Positions 1 to 8,164 are shown, counted from the stretch's first letter. The stretch: DNA of 41,324 nucleotides from G963665405 sp963665405 (GCA_963665405.2 CAXXUH010000002.1:1-41324), one strand, 5' to 3'. Notes: generated from the sequence alone by a model not told the origin. Numbers and translations are program-made.

Positions 1-1365
1 GACCCTGATCCCGCGATCGATCTGTTGGGCTCGCGAAGCAGGACCTCTCACGACCGCGATCAACTCGGACGGATTGCCAAGCAGGTCGGGTATCTTCCTC
101 TGGCTCTGGAGGTGCTGGCGGCCCGGCTCGGTGAGCCTCGCCAGACCACCGGGAAGGTCCTGGCTGAGCTGGAAAAGGCTCCGACAATCGTCCAGATGGA
201 TGCGTTCCGGAAAGCTGTGGGGACGAGCATACCCAGAGCCGAGGGAGTGTTTAGCGCCATCGTCAGGACCCTCGAATCCCTGAGCGCCGAGGACCGGGAG
301 GCCCTTGGGGGGCTGGCGTACATTGCCGACGAACCGGTGCCGGACGCGCTCGCCGCCGCGCTGACGGGTGTCGATGACGATGGGTTAACAGCCTTGCTGT
401 CCGAGTGCAGCCGCCAGTCGATCATCTCCTGGGCCGACGGCAGAGTGAGGATACACGCCCTGACCGTAGCCGCGCTGGCGGCCACCAACCCCGAGGGCTC
501 CCTCGCCGGCGCGGTGAAACAGGCGCAACGGCGGCTTGCGACGATCAACCAGGACGACCCCATCTCGCTGAGAGCAGAAATCGTCCACCACGAGGCAGTG
601 TACTCGTGCGCCCGGACGGGGCTCCCCGCAGGACAAGAGTCCGTGCTCTCGTTCGGCAACAGCCTGGCTATCGGCTATACCGTATTGGGTCGCATTGAGG
701 ATGCGATAAGGGTGCACGAACGAAACCTCGAGGCGTTCGAGCGCGTCATGGGACTGGAGCATCGCAACACCCTGACAATCCGCAGCAACCTGACCGTTGC
801 CTACCGCGCCGTCGGGCGGATTGGGGACGCCATTGAGTTGGACGGACAGACCCTGGAGGCGAGGGAGCGGGTGCTGGGGCTTGAGCATCCAGAGACTCTG
901 AAGAGTCGCAACAATCTCGCGAACCGCTATCGTCACGCCGGTCGCAAGAAGGATGCGATCAGGCTGCATGAACAGACCCTAGGGTCTAGGGAACGAGCGC
1001 TAGGACAAGAACATCCCGATACGCTATCGAGTCGGGTCAACTTAGCTGCCAGTTACCTAGACGATGGACGCCCTGAGGATGCCATCAGGTTGCTGGAGCC
1101 AACTTTAGAAGCGATGGACCGAGTGCTCGAGCCCGACCATCCCGAAACTCTGAAAGGTCGCAACAACCTGGCTGCGAGCTACAGCGGCGCTGGGCGTGTC
1201 GGCGAGGCGATCGACTTGTTCAAGCAAACCCTGGAGGGCCAGGAGCGTGTGCTAGGGCCAAAGCACCCCGACACTGTTCGGAGTCGCAGCAACCTGGCTA
1301 TTTCCTACCGCGAGGCGGGCCGAGACGAGGATGCCGAAAGGCTGGAGTCCGGCACGGACGAGTAG
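1..1365 (+). CDS. STAND-type NTPase with kinesin-light-chain-like TPRs (5' partial)
   Basis: The reading frame is open from base 1, so the N-terminus, including any P-loop, lies outside the window. The visible start resembles the end of an NB-ARC/STAND ATPase module: a GYLPLALEVLAARL segment close to the GLPLAL motif, followed by a winged-helix-like stretch. From about nt 655 the protein is a TPR solenoid of the 42-residue kinesin-light-chain type (NNLA..Y...GR..DAI.L.EQTLE..ERVLG.EHP.TL..R), with five complete repeats and a sixth cut short by the stop. STAND proteins of this build are usually ATP-driven sensors or scaffolds; the effector domain is not visible. A TTG at 25 could be taken as a start but would cut into the NB-ARC motif, so I treat the gene as partial. 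The ligand is unknown. Confidence 0.8.
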   Translation, partial: DPDPAIDLLGSRSRTSHDRDQLGRIAKQVGYLPLALEVLAARLGEPRQTTGKVLAELEKAPTIVQMDAFRKAVGTSIPRAEGVFSAIVRTLESLSAEDREALGGLAYIADEPVPDALAAALTGVDDDGLTALLSECSRQSIISWADGRVRIHALTVAALAATNPEGSLAGAVKQAQRRLATINQDDPISLRAEIVHHEAVYSCARTGLPAGQESVLSFGNSLAIGYTVLGRIEDAIRVHERNLEAFERVMGLEHRNTLTIRSNLTVAYRAVGRIGDAIELDGQTLEARERVLGLEHPETLKSRNNLANRYRHAGRKKDAIRLHEQTLGSRERALGQEHPDTLSSRVNLAASYLDDGRPEDAIRLLEPTLEAMDRVLEPDHPETLKGRNNLAASYSGAGRVGEAIDLFKQTLEGQERVLGPKHPDTVRSRSNLAISYREAGRDEDAERLESGTDE

Positions 1366-1404
1366 CAGACCACCCATAACACCCACACCGAGGAGGATCA
1401 AGAA

Positions 1405-2046
1405 ATGTCGCCACACTACCAGGACGAGTCGATCGTCATTCACAAGATCAAGTGCGGACCGTACGACAACAACGCCTATGTGCTGGTGGCGCCGCAGACG
1501 AACGAGAGTATTCTCATCGACACGCCGGCCGACCCGGGGAAGCTGATCGACGTGGCCAGGACGACGGATGTACAAGCGATCCTGATCACGCACAACCACT
1601 TCGATCACATCGAGGGGTTCGAGGAGGTAAGGAGCGTCATCAAGGCTCGGGTGGGGATCGGCGAGGCGGACGCCGGCGCCCTGCCCTCGCGTCCTGATTT
1701 TTTCCTGAAGGACGGGGATGACGTGACCGCCGGGGCCCTACGCCTCAAGGCGATCTCCACGCCTGGCCACACCGACGGGTCGACGTGCCTGCTGACCGGA
1801 CCTCATCTGTTCACGGGGGACACCCTCTTCCCCGGCGGACCGGGCAAGAGCCGTTCGCCCGAGGCGTTCGTCCAGCTCGTCGACAGTGTCGCGAGCAGGT
1901 TGCTGGTGCTGGACCAGGTGGGCACCTTCTATCCCGGCCACGGGGACGACGGGGAGCTGGCCGCCGCCAGGAAGGAGCAGGCGGCGTTCGCCTCCAAGAG
2001 TCACCCTCCGGCCCTCTATGGCGATGTCCTCTGGCTCAAGGGTTAG
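1405..2046 (+). CDS. MBL-fold metallohydrolase (glyoxalase II-like)
   Basis: This is a 213-aa metallo-beta-lactamase-fold hydrolase. The zinc signature THNHFDH gives H63, H65, D67 and H68. The other ligands fit H122 (TPGHTDGS), D139 (FTGDTLF) and H179 (YPGHGDD), so the dinuclear site looks complete. Length and motif order match the hydroxyacylglutathione-hydrolase-like branch, whose members hydrolyse thioesters or similar small substrates in the cytoplasm. The substrate cannot be read from the sequence. The ATG at 1405 follows a strong AGGAGG at 1391-1396. The gene starts 39 bp after the TPR gene and is followed by a repeat cluster, so it may be the end of a transcription unit. Confidence 0.9.
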   Translation: MSPHYQDESIVIHKIKCGPYDNNAYVLVAPQTNESILIDTPADPGKLIDVARTTDVQAILITHNHFDHIEGFEEVRSVIKARVGIGEADAGALPSRPDFFLKDGDDVTAGALRLKAISTPGHTDGSTCLLTGPHLFTGDTLFPGGPGKSRSPEAFVQLVDSVASRLLVLDQVGTFYPGHGDDGELAAARKEQAAFASKSHPPALYGDVLWLKG

Positions 2047-2110
2047 AGAGTGTTGGGCGCGGCTCACGCCCCACCCCACCCCTCTTTGAAAAAATAGAGA
2101 AATAAGGATC

Positions 2111-2160
2111 TCTGAGGGACACCCTCAGACTCCCGGCATAGGGGCTCCGCCCCTCTGGAG
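2111..2160 (+). repeat. Two-hairpin intergenic repeat, copy 1
   Basis: Hairpin 1 is TCTGAGGG-ACA-CCCTCAGA (2111-2129). After the spacer CTCCCGGCAT comes hairpin 2, AGGGGC-TCC-GCCCCT (2140-2154). It lies 64 bp after the MBL hydrolase stop. No U-tract follows, so a simple intrinsic terminator role is not obvious. Confidence 0.85.
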
Positions 2161-2173
2161 CACTCCCCACAGT

Positions 2174-2220
2174 CCCCTCAGACTCCCGGCATAGGGGCTC
2201 CGCCCCTCTGCACTCCCCAT
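2174..2220 (+). repeat. Two-hairpin intergenic repeat, copy 2 (left arm missing)
   Basis: It begins at the right arm of hairpin 1 (CCCCTCAGACTCCCGG) and keeps hairpin 2 and the CTGCACTCCCC tail unchanged. It sits directly behind copy 1 as a partial tandem duplicate. Confidence 0.8.
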
Positions 2221-2270
2221 AGTTGATGATCCTGCTAAAGTGGATGGCATCTGGTCCGAGTGCCGGAGAC

Positions 2271-2459
2271 GACCCATCACCCTGCCCGAGCTGCCACATG
2301 CTGCCACCGATACCGGCCGGGTGGTGTCATGGATTTGGTTCTGAGGGGCACCCTCAGACTCCCGGCATAAGGGCTCCGGCCCTCTGCACACCTCTTCTCT
2401 GACCATCACCCGGCCCGAGCTGCCCCGTCAGGCCGATCAGGCTGGAGTGGTATCATGTG
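2271..2459 (+). repeat. Duplicated ~60-bp intergenic segment around repeat copy 3
   Basis: The segment at 2271-2332 (CATCACCCTGCCCGAGCTGC...GGTGTCATGG) recurs with substitutions at 2401-2459 (CATCACCCGGCCCGAGCTGC...GGTATCATGTG). Two-hairpin repeat copy 3 lies between them. The second unit runs into the start of the CPBP protease gene, so its GGAG and GTG start appear to derive from the duplicated block. Confidence 0.65.
2341..2390 (+). repeat. Two-hairpin intergenic repeat, copy 3 (diverged)
   Basis: Hairpin 1 is CTGAGGG-GCA-CCCTCAG. Hairpin 2 carries two changes relative to copies 1 and 2, but AGGGC-TCCG-GCCCT still pairs in a shifted register. Confidence 0.8.
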
Positions 2460-3197
2460 CCAATGACGTCGATGCCGCCGGATTCGGGGCCATCGTTGCT
2501 TGCGTTGCCACGCAGTGGCTGGGCGGAGCGTGTACCGTGGAGACTCAAGGACGCGCTGCTCGCGGTTGCGCTGGTAGGCCTCGGTACGATCGTGACACTG
2601 CCCCTTTTGGCAATGCTCTCCTCCGACCCGGAGACAGGCGGCGCCTCGCCGCTGTTCCTGGTCGGCGCCGGACTGCTGGAAGGCCTGCTGATCGTCGCGG
2701 TGTGGGTCTTCGGCGTGAGGAGGTACAGGGTCGGGTGGACGACCGCCGGGCTCGTCGCCCCACAGGCACGGAACAGCTTCCTGCTGCCGTGGCTGGCCCT
2801 GTTTGCCAGCCTGGCGTTCGGGGCGATCTACGGCTTGGTCGTCTCGGCGGCGGAGATCGACTCGCTGGCGCCGCCACCAATACCGGCCGATTTCATCGGC
2901 GAGGGCGCGACCCGGCTGCTGAGCTTCCTCTTCCTTGGCGTCCTGGGACCCATCGCGGAGGAGGTGTTCTTTCGCGGGTTCCTACTCACCGCGCTGGCGC
3001 GATCCATGGGGTCTGTCCCGGCGATGGTGGTCAGCTCAGCAGTGTTCGGTGCGGCGCACGGCAACGTCGCCGTCATGATCCCCCTTTTCGTGACCGGGCT
3101 CCTGCTATCGTGGCTGTATCTCAGGACACGGTCGATCTGGCCTCCGGCGGTAGCCCACATAGCCCAGAACGTCATTGCCTTGTCACTGGTTCCATGA
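2457..3197 (+). CDS. CPBP-family intramembrane metalloprotease (CAAX protease/Abi)
   Basis: This 246-aa polytopic membrane protein carries the signature of CPBP (type II CAAX prenyl protease-like) glutamic proteases: EEVFFRG gives E168, E169 and R173, FGAAHG gives H201, and AHIAQN gives H234 and N238. Hydrophobic segments lie at about 32-55, 64-86, 107-131, 152-166 and 186-220. Bacterial members act in the membrane; a few process peptides or bacteriocin-immunity substrates, but the substrate here is unknown. I chose the GTG at 2457 because GGAG (2444-2447) is 9 nt upstream; ATG 2463 is the alternative. The stop is 15 bp before trpA, so co-transcription with the aromatic genes is possible but probably incidental. 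Confidence 0.88.
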   Translation: MPMTSMPPDSGPSLLALPRSGWAERVPWRLKDALLAVALVGLGTIVTLPLLAMLSSDPETGGASPLFLVGAGLLEGLLIVAVWVFGVRRYRVGWTTAGLVAPQARNSFLLPWLALFASLAFGAIYGLVVSAAEIDSLAPPPIPADFIGEGATRLLSFLFLGVLGPIAEEVFFRGFLLTALARSMGSVPAMVVSSAVFGAAHGNVAVMIPLFVTGLLLSWLYLRTRSIWPPAVAHIAQNVIALSLVP

Positions 3198-3212
3198 CCA
3201 CCTCCCGACAGG

Positions 3213-4031
3213 ATGGACTCGACCGTGGCTAATCGAATCGACGCCACGCTGCAGAAGCTGAGGGCCGCGGGCAGGCAGGCCCTGGCTCCCTTCGCTACCA
3301 TCGGCTTTCCGGACGTGGACACCTCGATCGATCTCATCGAGGGGATAGCCGAGGCGGGCGGTGACATGGTCGAGATCGCGGTCCCGTTCAGCGACCCGAT
3401 GGCGGAGGGGCCCACGATCCAGATGACGAGCCAGGTCGCTCTCGAGCACGGAGTCAGCGTCGGCGTGTGCCTCGAGGCCGTCAGGACGGTGAGGGGGCGC
3501 GGGCTCGCGGTGCCGCTGGTGCTGATGGGCTACTACAACCCATTCCTCCGCTACGGAACCGAGAGGTTCGTCCGAGACGCCGCGGACTCGGGCGCCGACG
3601 GCCTCATCGTGCCCGACCTTCCGTGGGAAGAGTCCGGGCATCTCAGGGACCTCTGCAACGAGCACGGCCTTTATCTGATCCCCTTGCTGGCCCCGACGAG
3701 CACCGACGACCGCATGGCGAAGGCTTGCCAAGACGCGAGGGGGTTTATATACTGCGTTAGCCTTACGGGGGTGACCGGCGCGAGGGAGAATCTGTCCTCT
3801 GCGGTGGCCGGGCTGGTGCAGAGGATTCGCCGGCACACAGACCTCCCCGTTCTGGTCGGGTTTGGGGTCTCCAAGCGGAGCCACGTCGAGGAGATCGGTC
3901 GCTATGCCGATGGTGCGATCGTCGGGAGCGCAATGCTCAAGGCGATCGACGAGGCCCCGAGAGAGAAGGCGGTCGAGGCCGCACAGGAGTTCGTGAGAGG
4001 GTTGCGCACGTCCCCCAACAACGGAAGCTAG
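3213..4031 (+). CDS. trpA: Tryptophan synthase alpha chain
   Basis: TrpA cleaves indole-3-glycerol phosphate to indole and glyceraldehyde 3-phosphate, passing indole to TrpB. The 272-aa TIM barrel is full length, with E54 as the counterpart of catalytic Glu49 (VEIAVPFSDP) and the phosphate-binding VGFGVSKRSHV and GAIVGSA loops. The usual catalytic Asp60 (DP.ADGP) is Glu here (DPMAEGP, E65), a conservative change in an otherwise intact active site. No trpB is adjacent; aroH follows after 1 bp and aroF after that, so trpA has been joined to early aromatic genes. The start is ATG 3213. GTG 3225 is also possible, because many TrpA proteins begin close to NRI and AGGA lies 8-12 nt before it. Confidence 0.95.
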   Translation: MDSTVANRIDATLQKLRAAGRQALAPFATIGFPDVDTSIDLIEGIAEAGGDMVEIAVPFSDPMAEGPTIQMTSQVALEHGVSVGVCLEAVRTVRGRGLAVPLVLMGYYNPFLRYGTERFVRDAADSGADGLIVPDLPWEESGHLRDLCNEHGLYLIPLLAPTSTDDRMAKACQDARGFIYCVSLTGVTGARENLSSAVAGLVQRIRRHTDLPVLVGFGVSKRSHVEEIGRYADGAIVGSAMLKAIDEAPREKAVEAAQEFVRGLRTSPNNGS

Positions 4032-4032
4032 C

Positions 4033-4437
4033 ATGGGACGTGTCCTGGGCATACGGGGCGCCACCACCGCCGATGACAACACCAGGGAGGCGGTCCTCGA
4101 GGCGACGAGAGAGATGCTGATCCGAATCGTCGAAGAGAACGCCATCGACCTCGACGATGTCGCCGCCGCCTTCTTCACCACGACACGAGACCTGAACGCC
4201 GAGTTCCCCGCGCTCGCCGCAAGGCAATCGGGCTGGGACCAGTCGGCTCTCATGTGCGCCCACGAGATGGACGTCCCGGGCGGACTCCCGCAGTGCATCA
4301 GGGTGCTCGTCCTCGTGAACACCGACAAGCGGCCCAAAGACATTCGCCACGCCTACCTAAAGGGGGCCGTGAACCTGAAGGACCGGGACGGACGTGTCGT
4401 GAGCCCGGAGCCCGGTCCGCTCTCTGGAGGGAGCTAG
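4033..4437 (+). CDS. aroH: Chorismate mutase, AroH type
   Basis: This is a 134-aa monofunctional chorismate mutase (chorismate to prephenate) of the trimeric Bacillus AroH fold, not the helical AroQ type. Active-site residues line up with the B. subtilis enzyme: R8 (GIRGATT, Bs R7), C75 and E78 (CAHEMDV), R90 (CIRV) and Y108 (IRHAYL). It starts 1 bp after the trpA stop and ends 2 bp before the aroF start, so the three genes are almost certainly one operon. Chorismate mutase next to DAHP synthase places entry to the shikimate pathway and the Phe/Tyr branch point under common control. Confidence 0.95.
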   Translation: MGRVLGIRGATTADDNTREAVLEATREMLIRIVEENAIDLDDVAAAFFTTTRDLNAEFPALAARQSGWDQSALMCAHEMDVPGGLPQCIRVLVLVNTDKRPKDIRHAYLKGAVNLKDRDGRVVSPEPGPLSGGS

Positions 4438-4439
4438 CC

Positions 4440-5462
4440 TTGATAATCGTATTCCGCCCGGACAGCAGCCAGGAGAACCTGGACGCGGTCTTGGAGCATC
4501 TGTCGGCCAGCGGACTCCGAGGCCAGGTGAACCGGGGAACCGAGCGCAACGTCGTCGGGGTCCTCGGCCAGATCTACCCCGAGCTGCAAAACGAGCTCGA
4601 GGTGATGGAGGGCGTCAGCGAGGTGTTTCGCATCTCGAAGCCCTACAAGCTGGCTAGCCGCGAGTTTCATCCGGACGACACGGTGGTCCGCATCGGCAAC
4701 GACGTGTCCATCGGGGGCGGCACGTTCACGGTGTTCGCCGGTCCGTGCGCCGTTGAGAGCGAGCAGCAGGTCGTCGACACGGCCAGGGCGGTCAAGGCCG
4801 CGGGTGCCCAGGTTCTCAGAGGGGGCGCGTTCAAGCCGCGAACCTCACCTTACAGCTTCCGGGGCCTCGGCGAGGAAGGGCTCAAGATCTTGGCCACCGC
4901 CAGAGACGAGACCGGGATGCCAGTGATTACCGAAGTCATGTCTCAGCGAGACGTGGACCTGGTGGCGCGCTATGCCGACGTGCTGCAGCTCGGCGCCAGG
5001 AACATGCAGAACTACGCCCTTCTGGACGAGCTGGGGAAGTGCGGCAAGCCGGTTCTGGTCAAGCGGGGATTCGCGGCGACCTACGAGGACTGGCTCCTGG
5101 CGGCCGAGTACGTGATGGCCGGGGGCAACAGCGACGTCATTCTCTGCGAGCGCGGCATCCGCACTTTCGAGACGTTCACCCGCAACACGATGGACCTAAG
5201 CGCCATCCCGACCATCCACAGGCTGAGTCACCTCCCCCTCGTCGCCGACCCGAGTCACGGAACCGGCAAGTGGTATCTGGTCACCCCGATCGCGAGGGCG
5301 GCGGTCGCCGCCGGAGCCGACGGCCTCCTGATAGAGGTCCATCCCAATCCCGACCACGCCAAATCGGACGGCGCCCAATCGCTGACCTTTGAGAACTTCG
5401 CCTCCCTGATGGCACCGGTGCGAGGAATCAGAGAGTCGATCCAGAAAGTGGCCGTAGGCTGA
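4440..5462 (+). CDS. aroF: 3-deoxy-7-phosphoheptulonate (DAHP) synthase, type I-beta with N-terminal regulatory domain
   Basis: The enzyme condenses phosphoenolpyruvate and erythrose 4-phosphate, the first step of the shikimate pathway. Residues 1-80 form the ferredoxin-like regulatory domain of Thermotoga-type enzymes; the TIM barrel follows. Metal ligands are visible as C103 (GPCAVES), H273 (DPSHGTG), E299 (LLIEVH) and D310. The loops RGGAFKPRTSPYSF, LGARNMQN and VLVKRGFA are intact. The frame is open back to 4254, but TTG 4440 is the right start: it follows GGAGG (4426-4430) by 9 nt and gives the family's usual length of 340 aa. The N-terminal domain suggests feedback inhibition by tyrosine or phenylalanine. 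Confidence 0.95.
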   Translation: MIIVFRPDSSQENLDAVLEHLSASGLRGQVNRGTERNVVGVLGQIYPELQNELEVMEGVSEVFRISKPYKLASREFHPDDTVVRIGNDVSIGGGTFTVFAGPCAVESEQQVVDTARAVKAAGAQVLRGGAFKPRTSPYSFRGLGEEGLKILATARDETGMPVITEVMSQRDVDLVARYADVLQLGARNMQNYALLDELGKCGKPVLVKRGFAATYEDWLLAAEYVMAGGNSDVILCERGIRTFETFTRNTMDLSAIPTIHRLSHLPLVADPSHGTGKWYLVTPIARAAVAAGADGLLIEVHPNPDHAKSDGAQSLTFENFASLMAPVRGIRESIQKVAVG

Positions 5463-5535
5463 CGAAGACCGGCCGCCTGGACGAAACGCCCCAATCCGTT
5501 GGCGAGCCTGAGATCGTAGAGACGCGCGCCCCAGG

Positions 5536-6462
5536 ATGGAGATAGAGCGGCAGCTGATCCAGTCGTCTCCGGCACGAGCGTCGGTACTGACCATCGGCGT
5601 GTTCGACGGCGTGCACAGGGGGCACAGGCACCTCATCGACAAGCTCAGACACGAGGCCGCCGCCGCCGGTGCCCTGGCCGGAGTCGTCACCCTCAGGAAT
5701 CATCCCGCCTCCGTACTCCGCGGCGACTTCGAGCCTCGCTACCTGACCAGCCTCGAGGAGCGGACGCGCCTCCTGGAGGAGGCAGGGGTCGAGCTTATCG
5801 TCCCTATCACGTTCGACGCCGCGCTGTCGCAGCTGAGCGCCTCGGATTTCGTGTCGCTGCTCGTCCGCCACCTCAAGATGCGAGGGCTGGTCATAGGCCC
5901 GGACTTTGCGATGGGCCGCGACCGCGAGGGGACCGCCGAGACGCTGGTGAGTCTGGGCGCCGAGTCCGGCTTCGGCGTCAAGGTGGTCGACCCACTAGTC
6001 GAGGGCGGCCAGGTGATAAGAAGCACGTTCGTGAGGGAGGCACTGGGACGCGGTGACGTGTCCCGCGTAGAGGAGCTTCTGGGGCGCCGCTTCACCCTCA
6101 CGGGAAGAGTCGTAAAGGGGCTGGGGCGAGGCGAGGGGCTCGGCTTCCCGACCGCGAACCTGGAGGCCCCACACGGGCTGGCCGTGCCCGGCAACGGGAT
6201 CTACGCCGCCTGGGCGTATGTAGACGAGGGAACTTACATGGCGGCCACGAGCATCGGCGACCGACCCACTTTCTCGGACGCGCCGTACGCGATCGAGGCC
6301 TTCATCCTGGATTTCGACGGCGATCTGTATGGCCGCGACATCCGGCTTGAGTTCGTGCGCCGGCTGCGTGACGAGGTGAGGTTCGACAGCGTGGCGGCCC
6401 TCCAGGAGCAGGTCGACAGAGACGTCGATGAGACGAGGGCTACCCTGGCCGACAGACCGTGA
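5536..6462 (+). CDS. ribF: Bifunctional riboflavin kinase / FAD synthetase
   Basis: RibF phosphorylates riboflavin to FMN and adenylylates FMN to FAD. The 308-aa protein has an N-terminal FMN adenylyltransferase domain (TIGVFDGVHRGH at 19-30, the HxGH nucleotidyl-transfer motif, and FAMGRDREG about 123-131). A C-terminal riboflavin kinase domain follows (GRGEGLGFPTANL, then PGNGIYAAW). Length and domain order are typical of bacterial RibF. It begins 73 bp after aroF. The leader is short and I see no FMN riboswitch in it. Confidence 0.95.
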   Translation: MEIERQLIQSSPARASVLTIGVFDGVHRGHRHLIDKLRHEAAAAGALAGVVTLRNHPASVLRGDFEPRYLTSLEERTRLLEEAGVELIVPITFDAALSQLSASDFVSLLVRHLKMRGLVIGPDFAMGRDREGTAETLVSLGAESGFGVKVVDPLVEGGQVIRSTFVREALGRGDVSRVEELLGRRFTLTGRVVKGLGRGEGLGFPTANLEAPHGLAVPGNGIYAAWAYVDEGTYMAATSIGDRPTFSDAPYAIEAFILDFDGDLYGRDIRLEFVRRLRDEVRFDSVAALQEQVDRDVDETRATLADRP

Positions 6463-6487
6463 GTGTTTCGAGGCTTTGTTGCTGGTA

Positions 6488-6710
6488 GCGCAGAATGACA
6501 ACAGCAGAGGTGCAGATCCCGACAAGTCGGGATTGCCGGGAGTCTGAGGGTGTCCCTCAGAGATCATAATACCTCTCTATATTGGGGTGGGGCCTGATCG
6601 GCGTACGAGTGGGAGGCCCTTTACGTCCCCAGATTCTTCGCCGGAGCTCAGAATGACACTAGGCGCGGATTCACTCACGGACTTCGAGACGGACGCAGAA
6701 TGACATCGCG
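6488..6710 (+). repeat. Short dispersed CAGAATGACA repeats
   Basis: CAGAATGACA occurs at 6491, 6649 and 6697. The middle copy lies in an extended form, AGATTCTTCGCCGGAGCTCA plus GAATGACA (6631-6658). Related sequence lies at 8085-8200 (GTGCAGAATCC, CTCAGCATGACA). The rest of this 269-bp gap before tyrS shows only repeat copy 4; I see no T-box leader. Confidence 0.55.
6512..6563 (-). repeat. Two-hairpin intergenic repeat, copy 4 (covarying second stem)
   Basis: Read on the minus strand, hairpin 1 is the standard TCTGAGGG-ACA-CCCTCAGA (6543-6561) followed by CTCCCGGCA. Hairpin 2 has a completely different stem, ATCCCGAC-TT-GTCGGGAT (6516-6533), yet is a perfect 8-bp hairpin. Its flanks (GGCA before, CTGCAC after) match the other copies. 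This stem replacement is the strongest sign that pairing, not sequence, is conserved. Confidence 0.85.
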
Positions 6711-6731
6711 GCCACGGTTCAGGGGTGTCAG

Positions 6732-7925
6732 GTGAAGAAGACGGTTCCGGCAGGACTCCTCGAAAGGGGGGTTGCGGAGATCATCGTGGAGGCCGAACTG
6801 AGGCGGCTGCTGGGCGAGGGGCGGCCCCTCCGGCTGAAGATGGGGTTTGACCCGAGCGCCCCCGACATTCACATGGGTCACGTAGTCGGGCTGCGGAAGC
6901 TGCGCCAGTTCCAGGAGCTGGGCCACAAGGTCGTCCTGATCGTCGGCGATTGGACGGCTCAGATCGGCGACCCGAGCGGGCGCTCGGCCACAAGGCCGAT
7001 GCTGACCGCCGAAGAGGTCCGTCAGAACGCCGACAGCTATATGACGCAGTTCTTCACGATCGTGGACAGGGACAGGACCGAGACGCGCTGGCAGAGCGAG
7101 TGGTTCGGGACGTTCACGCTGGCCAGCGTCATCGACCTGACGAGCCGGTTCACCGTGGCTCAGTTCCTTGCTCGCGACGATTTCGCCAAGAGGTACGGCT
7201 CCAACCAGCCGATCGCGATCACAGAGCTGCTCTATCCCCTCTTGCAGGCCTACGATTCCGTCGCCGTCGAGTCGGACGTCGAGTTCGGCGGCACGGACCA
7301 GAAGTTCAATCTGCTGGTGGGCCGGGACCTGCAGGAGATGAAGGGGCAGCGGCCTCAGCAGATCCTGACGGTCCCTCTGCTTCCAGGGACCGACGGCGTG
7401 CAGAAGATGAGCAAGAGTCTCGGGAACTACATCGGGGTCGACGAGCCTCCGAACGACATGTACGGGAAGACCATGTCGCTGCCCGACTCGATGATACTGC
7501 CCTACCTGACCAACCTCACCGACGTGCCCGACAGCGAGCTGGCCGAGGTGGAGCAGGCCATGAGCTCCGGGGACATGCACCCGATGGACCTGAAGAAGCG
7601 GGTCGCGGCCGAGCTCGTGAAGCAGTTCCACGGCGGCGACGCTGCGGCCGCGGCGGAGGCGCACTTCCAGCGAACGGTCCAGGGCCGGCAGGCCCCCGAT
7701 CAGATGGGCACCTACGATCACGCATCTCTCGAGGGCAAGAGCGTCGCAGAGTTCATTGTCGACGCGGGACTTGCAGCCAGCGTCAGCCAGGCGAAGAGTC
7801 TGGTGGCGCAGAGCGCGGTAAGGGTGGGCGAGCGGGTTGTCGAGGCCAACGCCTCGGCCGGGACCGTCCTGGCGGCCGGGGACGTGGTAAGGGTCGGACG
7901 GCGGCGTTTCGTGAGAATCGTTTGA
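6732..7925 (+). CDS. tyrS: Tyrosyl-tRNA synthetase
   Basis: This class I aminoacyl-tRNA synthetase charges tRNA-Tyr. The 397-aa protein carries the HIGH-type motif as HMGH (47-50), the tyrosine-binding VEFGGTDQKFN segment (183-193), KMSKS at 225-229, and a C-terminal S4 RNA-binding domain from about 334 (SVAEFIVDAGL...AVRVGERVV). The architecture is that of the longer TyrZ-like branch. The GTG start at 6732 overlaps a GGGGTG-containing leader. No regulatory RNA is recognisable upstream. Confidence 0.96.
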   Translation: MKKTVPAGLLERGVAEIIVEAELRRLLGEGRPLRLKMGFDPSAPDIHMGHVVGLRKLRQFQELGHKVVLIVGDWTAQIGDPSGRSATRPMLTAEEVRQNADSYMTQFFTIVDRDRTETRWQSEWFGTFTLASVIDLTSRFTVAQFLARDDFAKRYGSNQPIAITELLYPLLQAYDSVAVESDVEFGGTDQKFNLLVGRDLQEMKGQRPQQILTVPLLPGTDGVQKMSKSLGNYIGVDEPPNDMYGKTMSLPDSMILPYLTNLTDVPDSELAEVEQAMSSGDMHPMDLKKRVAAELVKQFHGGDAAAAAEAHFQRTVQGRQAPDQMGTYDHASLEGKSVAEFIVDAGLAASVSQAKSLVAQSAVRVGERVVEANASAGTVLAAGDVVRVGRRRFVRIV

Positions 7926-7975
7926 GTGAGCCGCCCGCCTTGAGGTGCTCTCCCTTCCCGCCCGCCTACCCAGGG

Positions 7976-8029
7976 TTTTGGGGACACCCCAAGGCCCGCA
8001 AAGGGGAATCCGCCCCCTTCTGAACTCCC
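7976..8029 (+). repeat. Two-hairpin repeat, variant B copy 5
   Basis: Hairpin 1 is TTGGGG-ACA-CCCCAA: two base pairs differ from the standard stem but on both arms, and the ACA loop is kept. Hairpin 2 is AAGGGG-AATCCGC-CCCCTT. It lies about 50 bp after the tyrS stop. The rest of the 558-bp gap to the aminotransferase contains the palindrome at 8165-8182 and copy 6, but no supportable gene. Confidence 0.75.
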
Positions 8030-8164
8030 GTGTCGGGAGAGCGAACGGCCGTGTGTCCCTACCTTTCCCATCCCTTGCGGGTCATTCGGAGCGGAGTGCA
8101 GAATCCGGGGAGGCATGGGGCGAGCGACAGGTGTGTGATACGACCCAGCCTCAGATACTTCGTC

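Noticed and set aside
655..1350. Regular 126-bp periodicity as a CRISPR or DNA repeat
   Set aside because: It is the coding periodicity of 42-residue TPR units with diverged codons.
4254..4439. Extended start of the DAHP synthase inside aroH
   Set aside because: It overlaps aroH in another frame; TTG 4440 has a good Shine-Dalgarno sequence and gives the normal length.
6463..6731. T-box or other riboswitch before tyrS
   Set aside because: No T-box core or specifier-loop structure is visible; the gap is accounted for by repeats.
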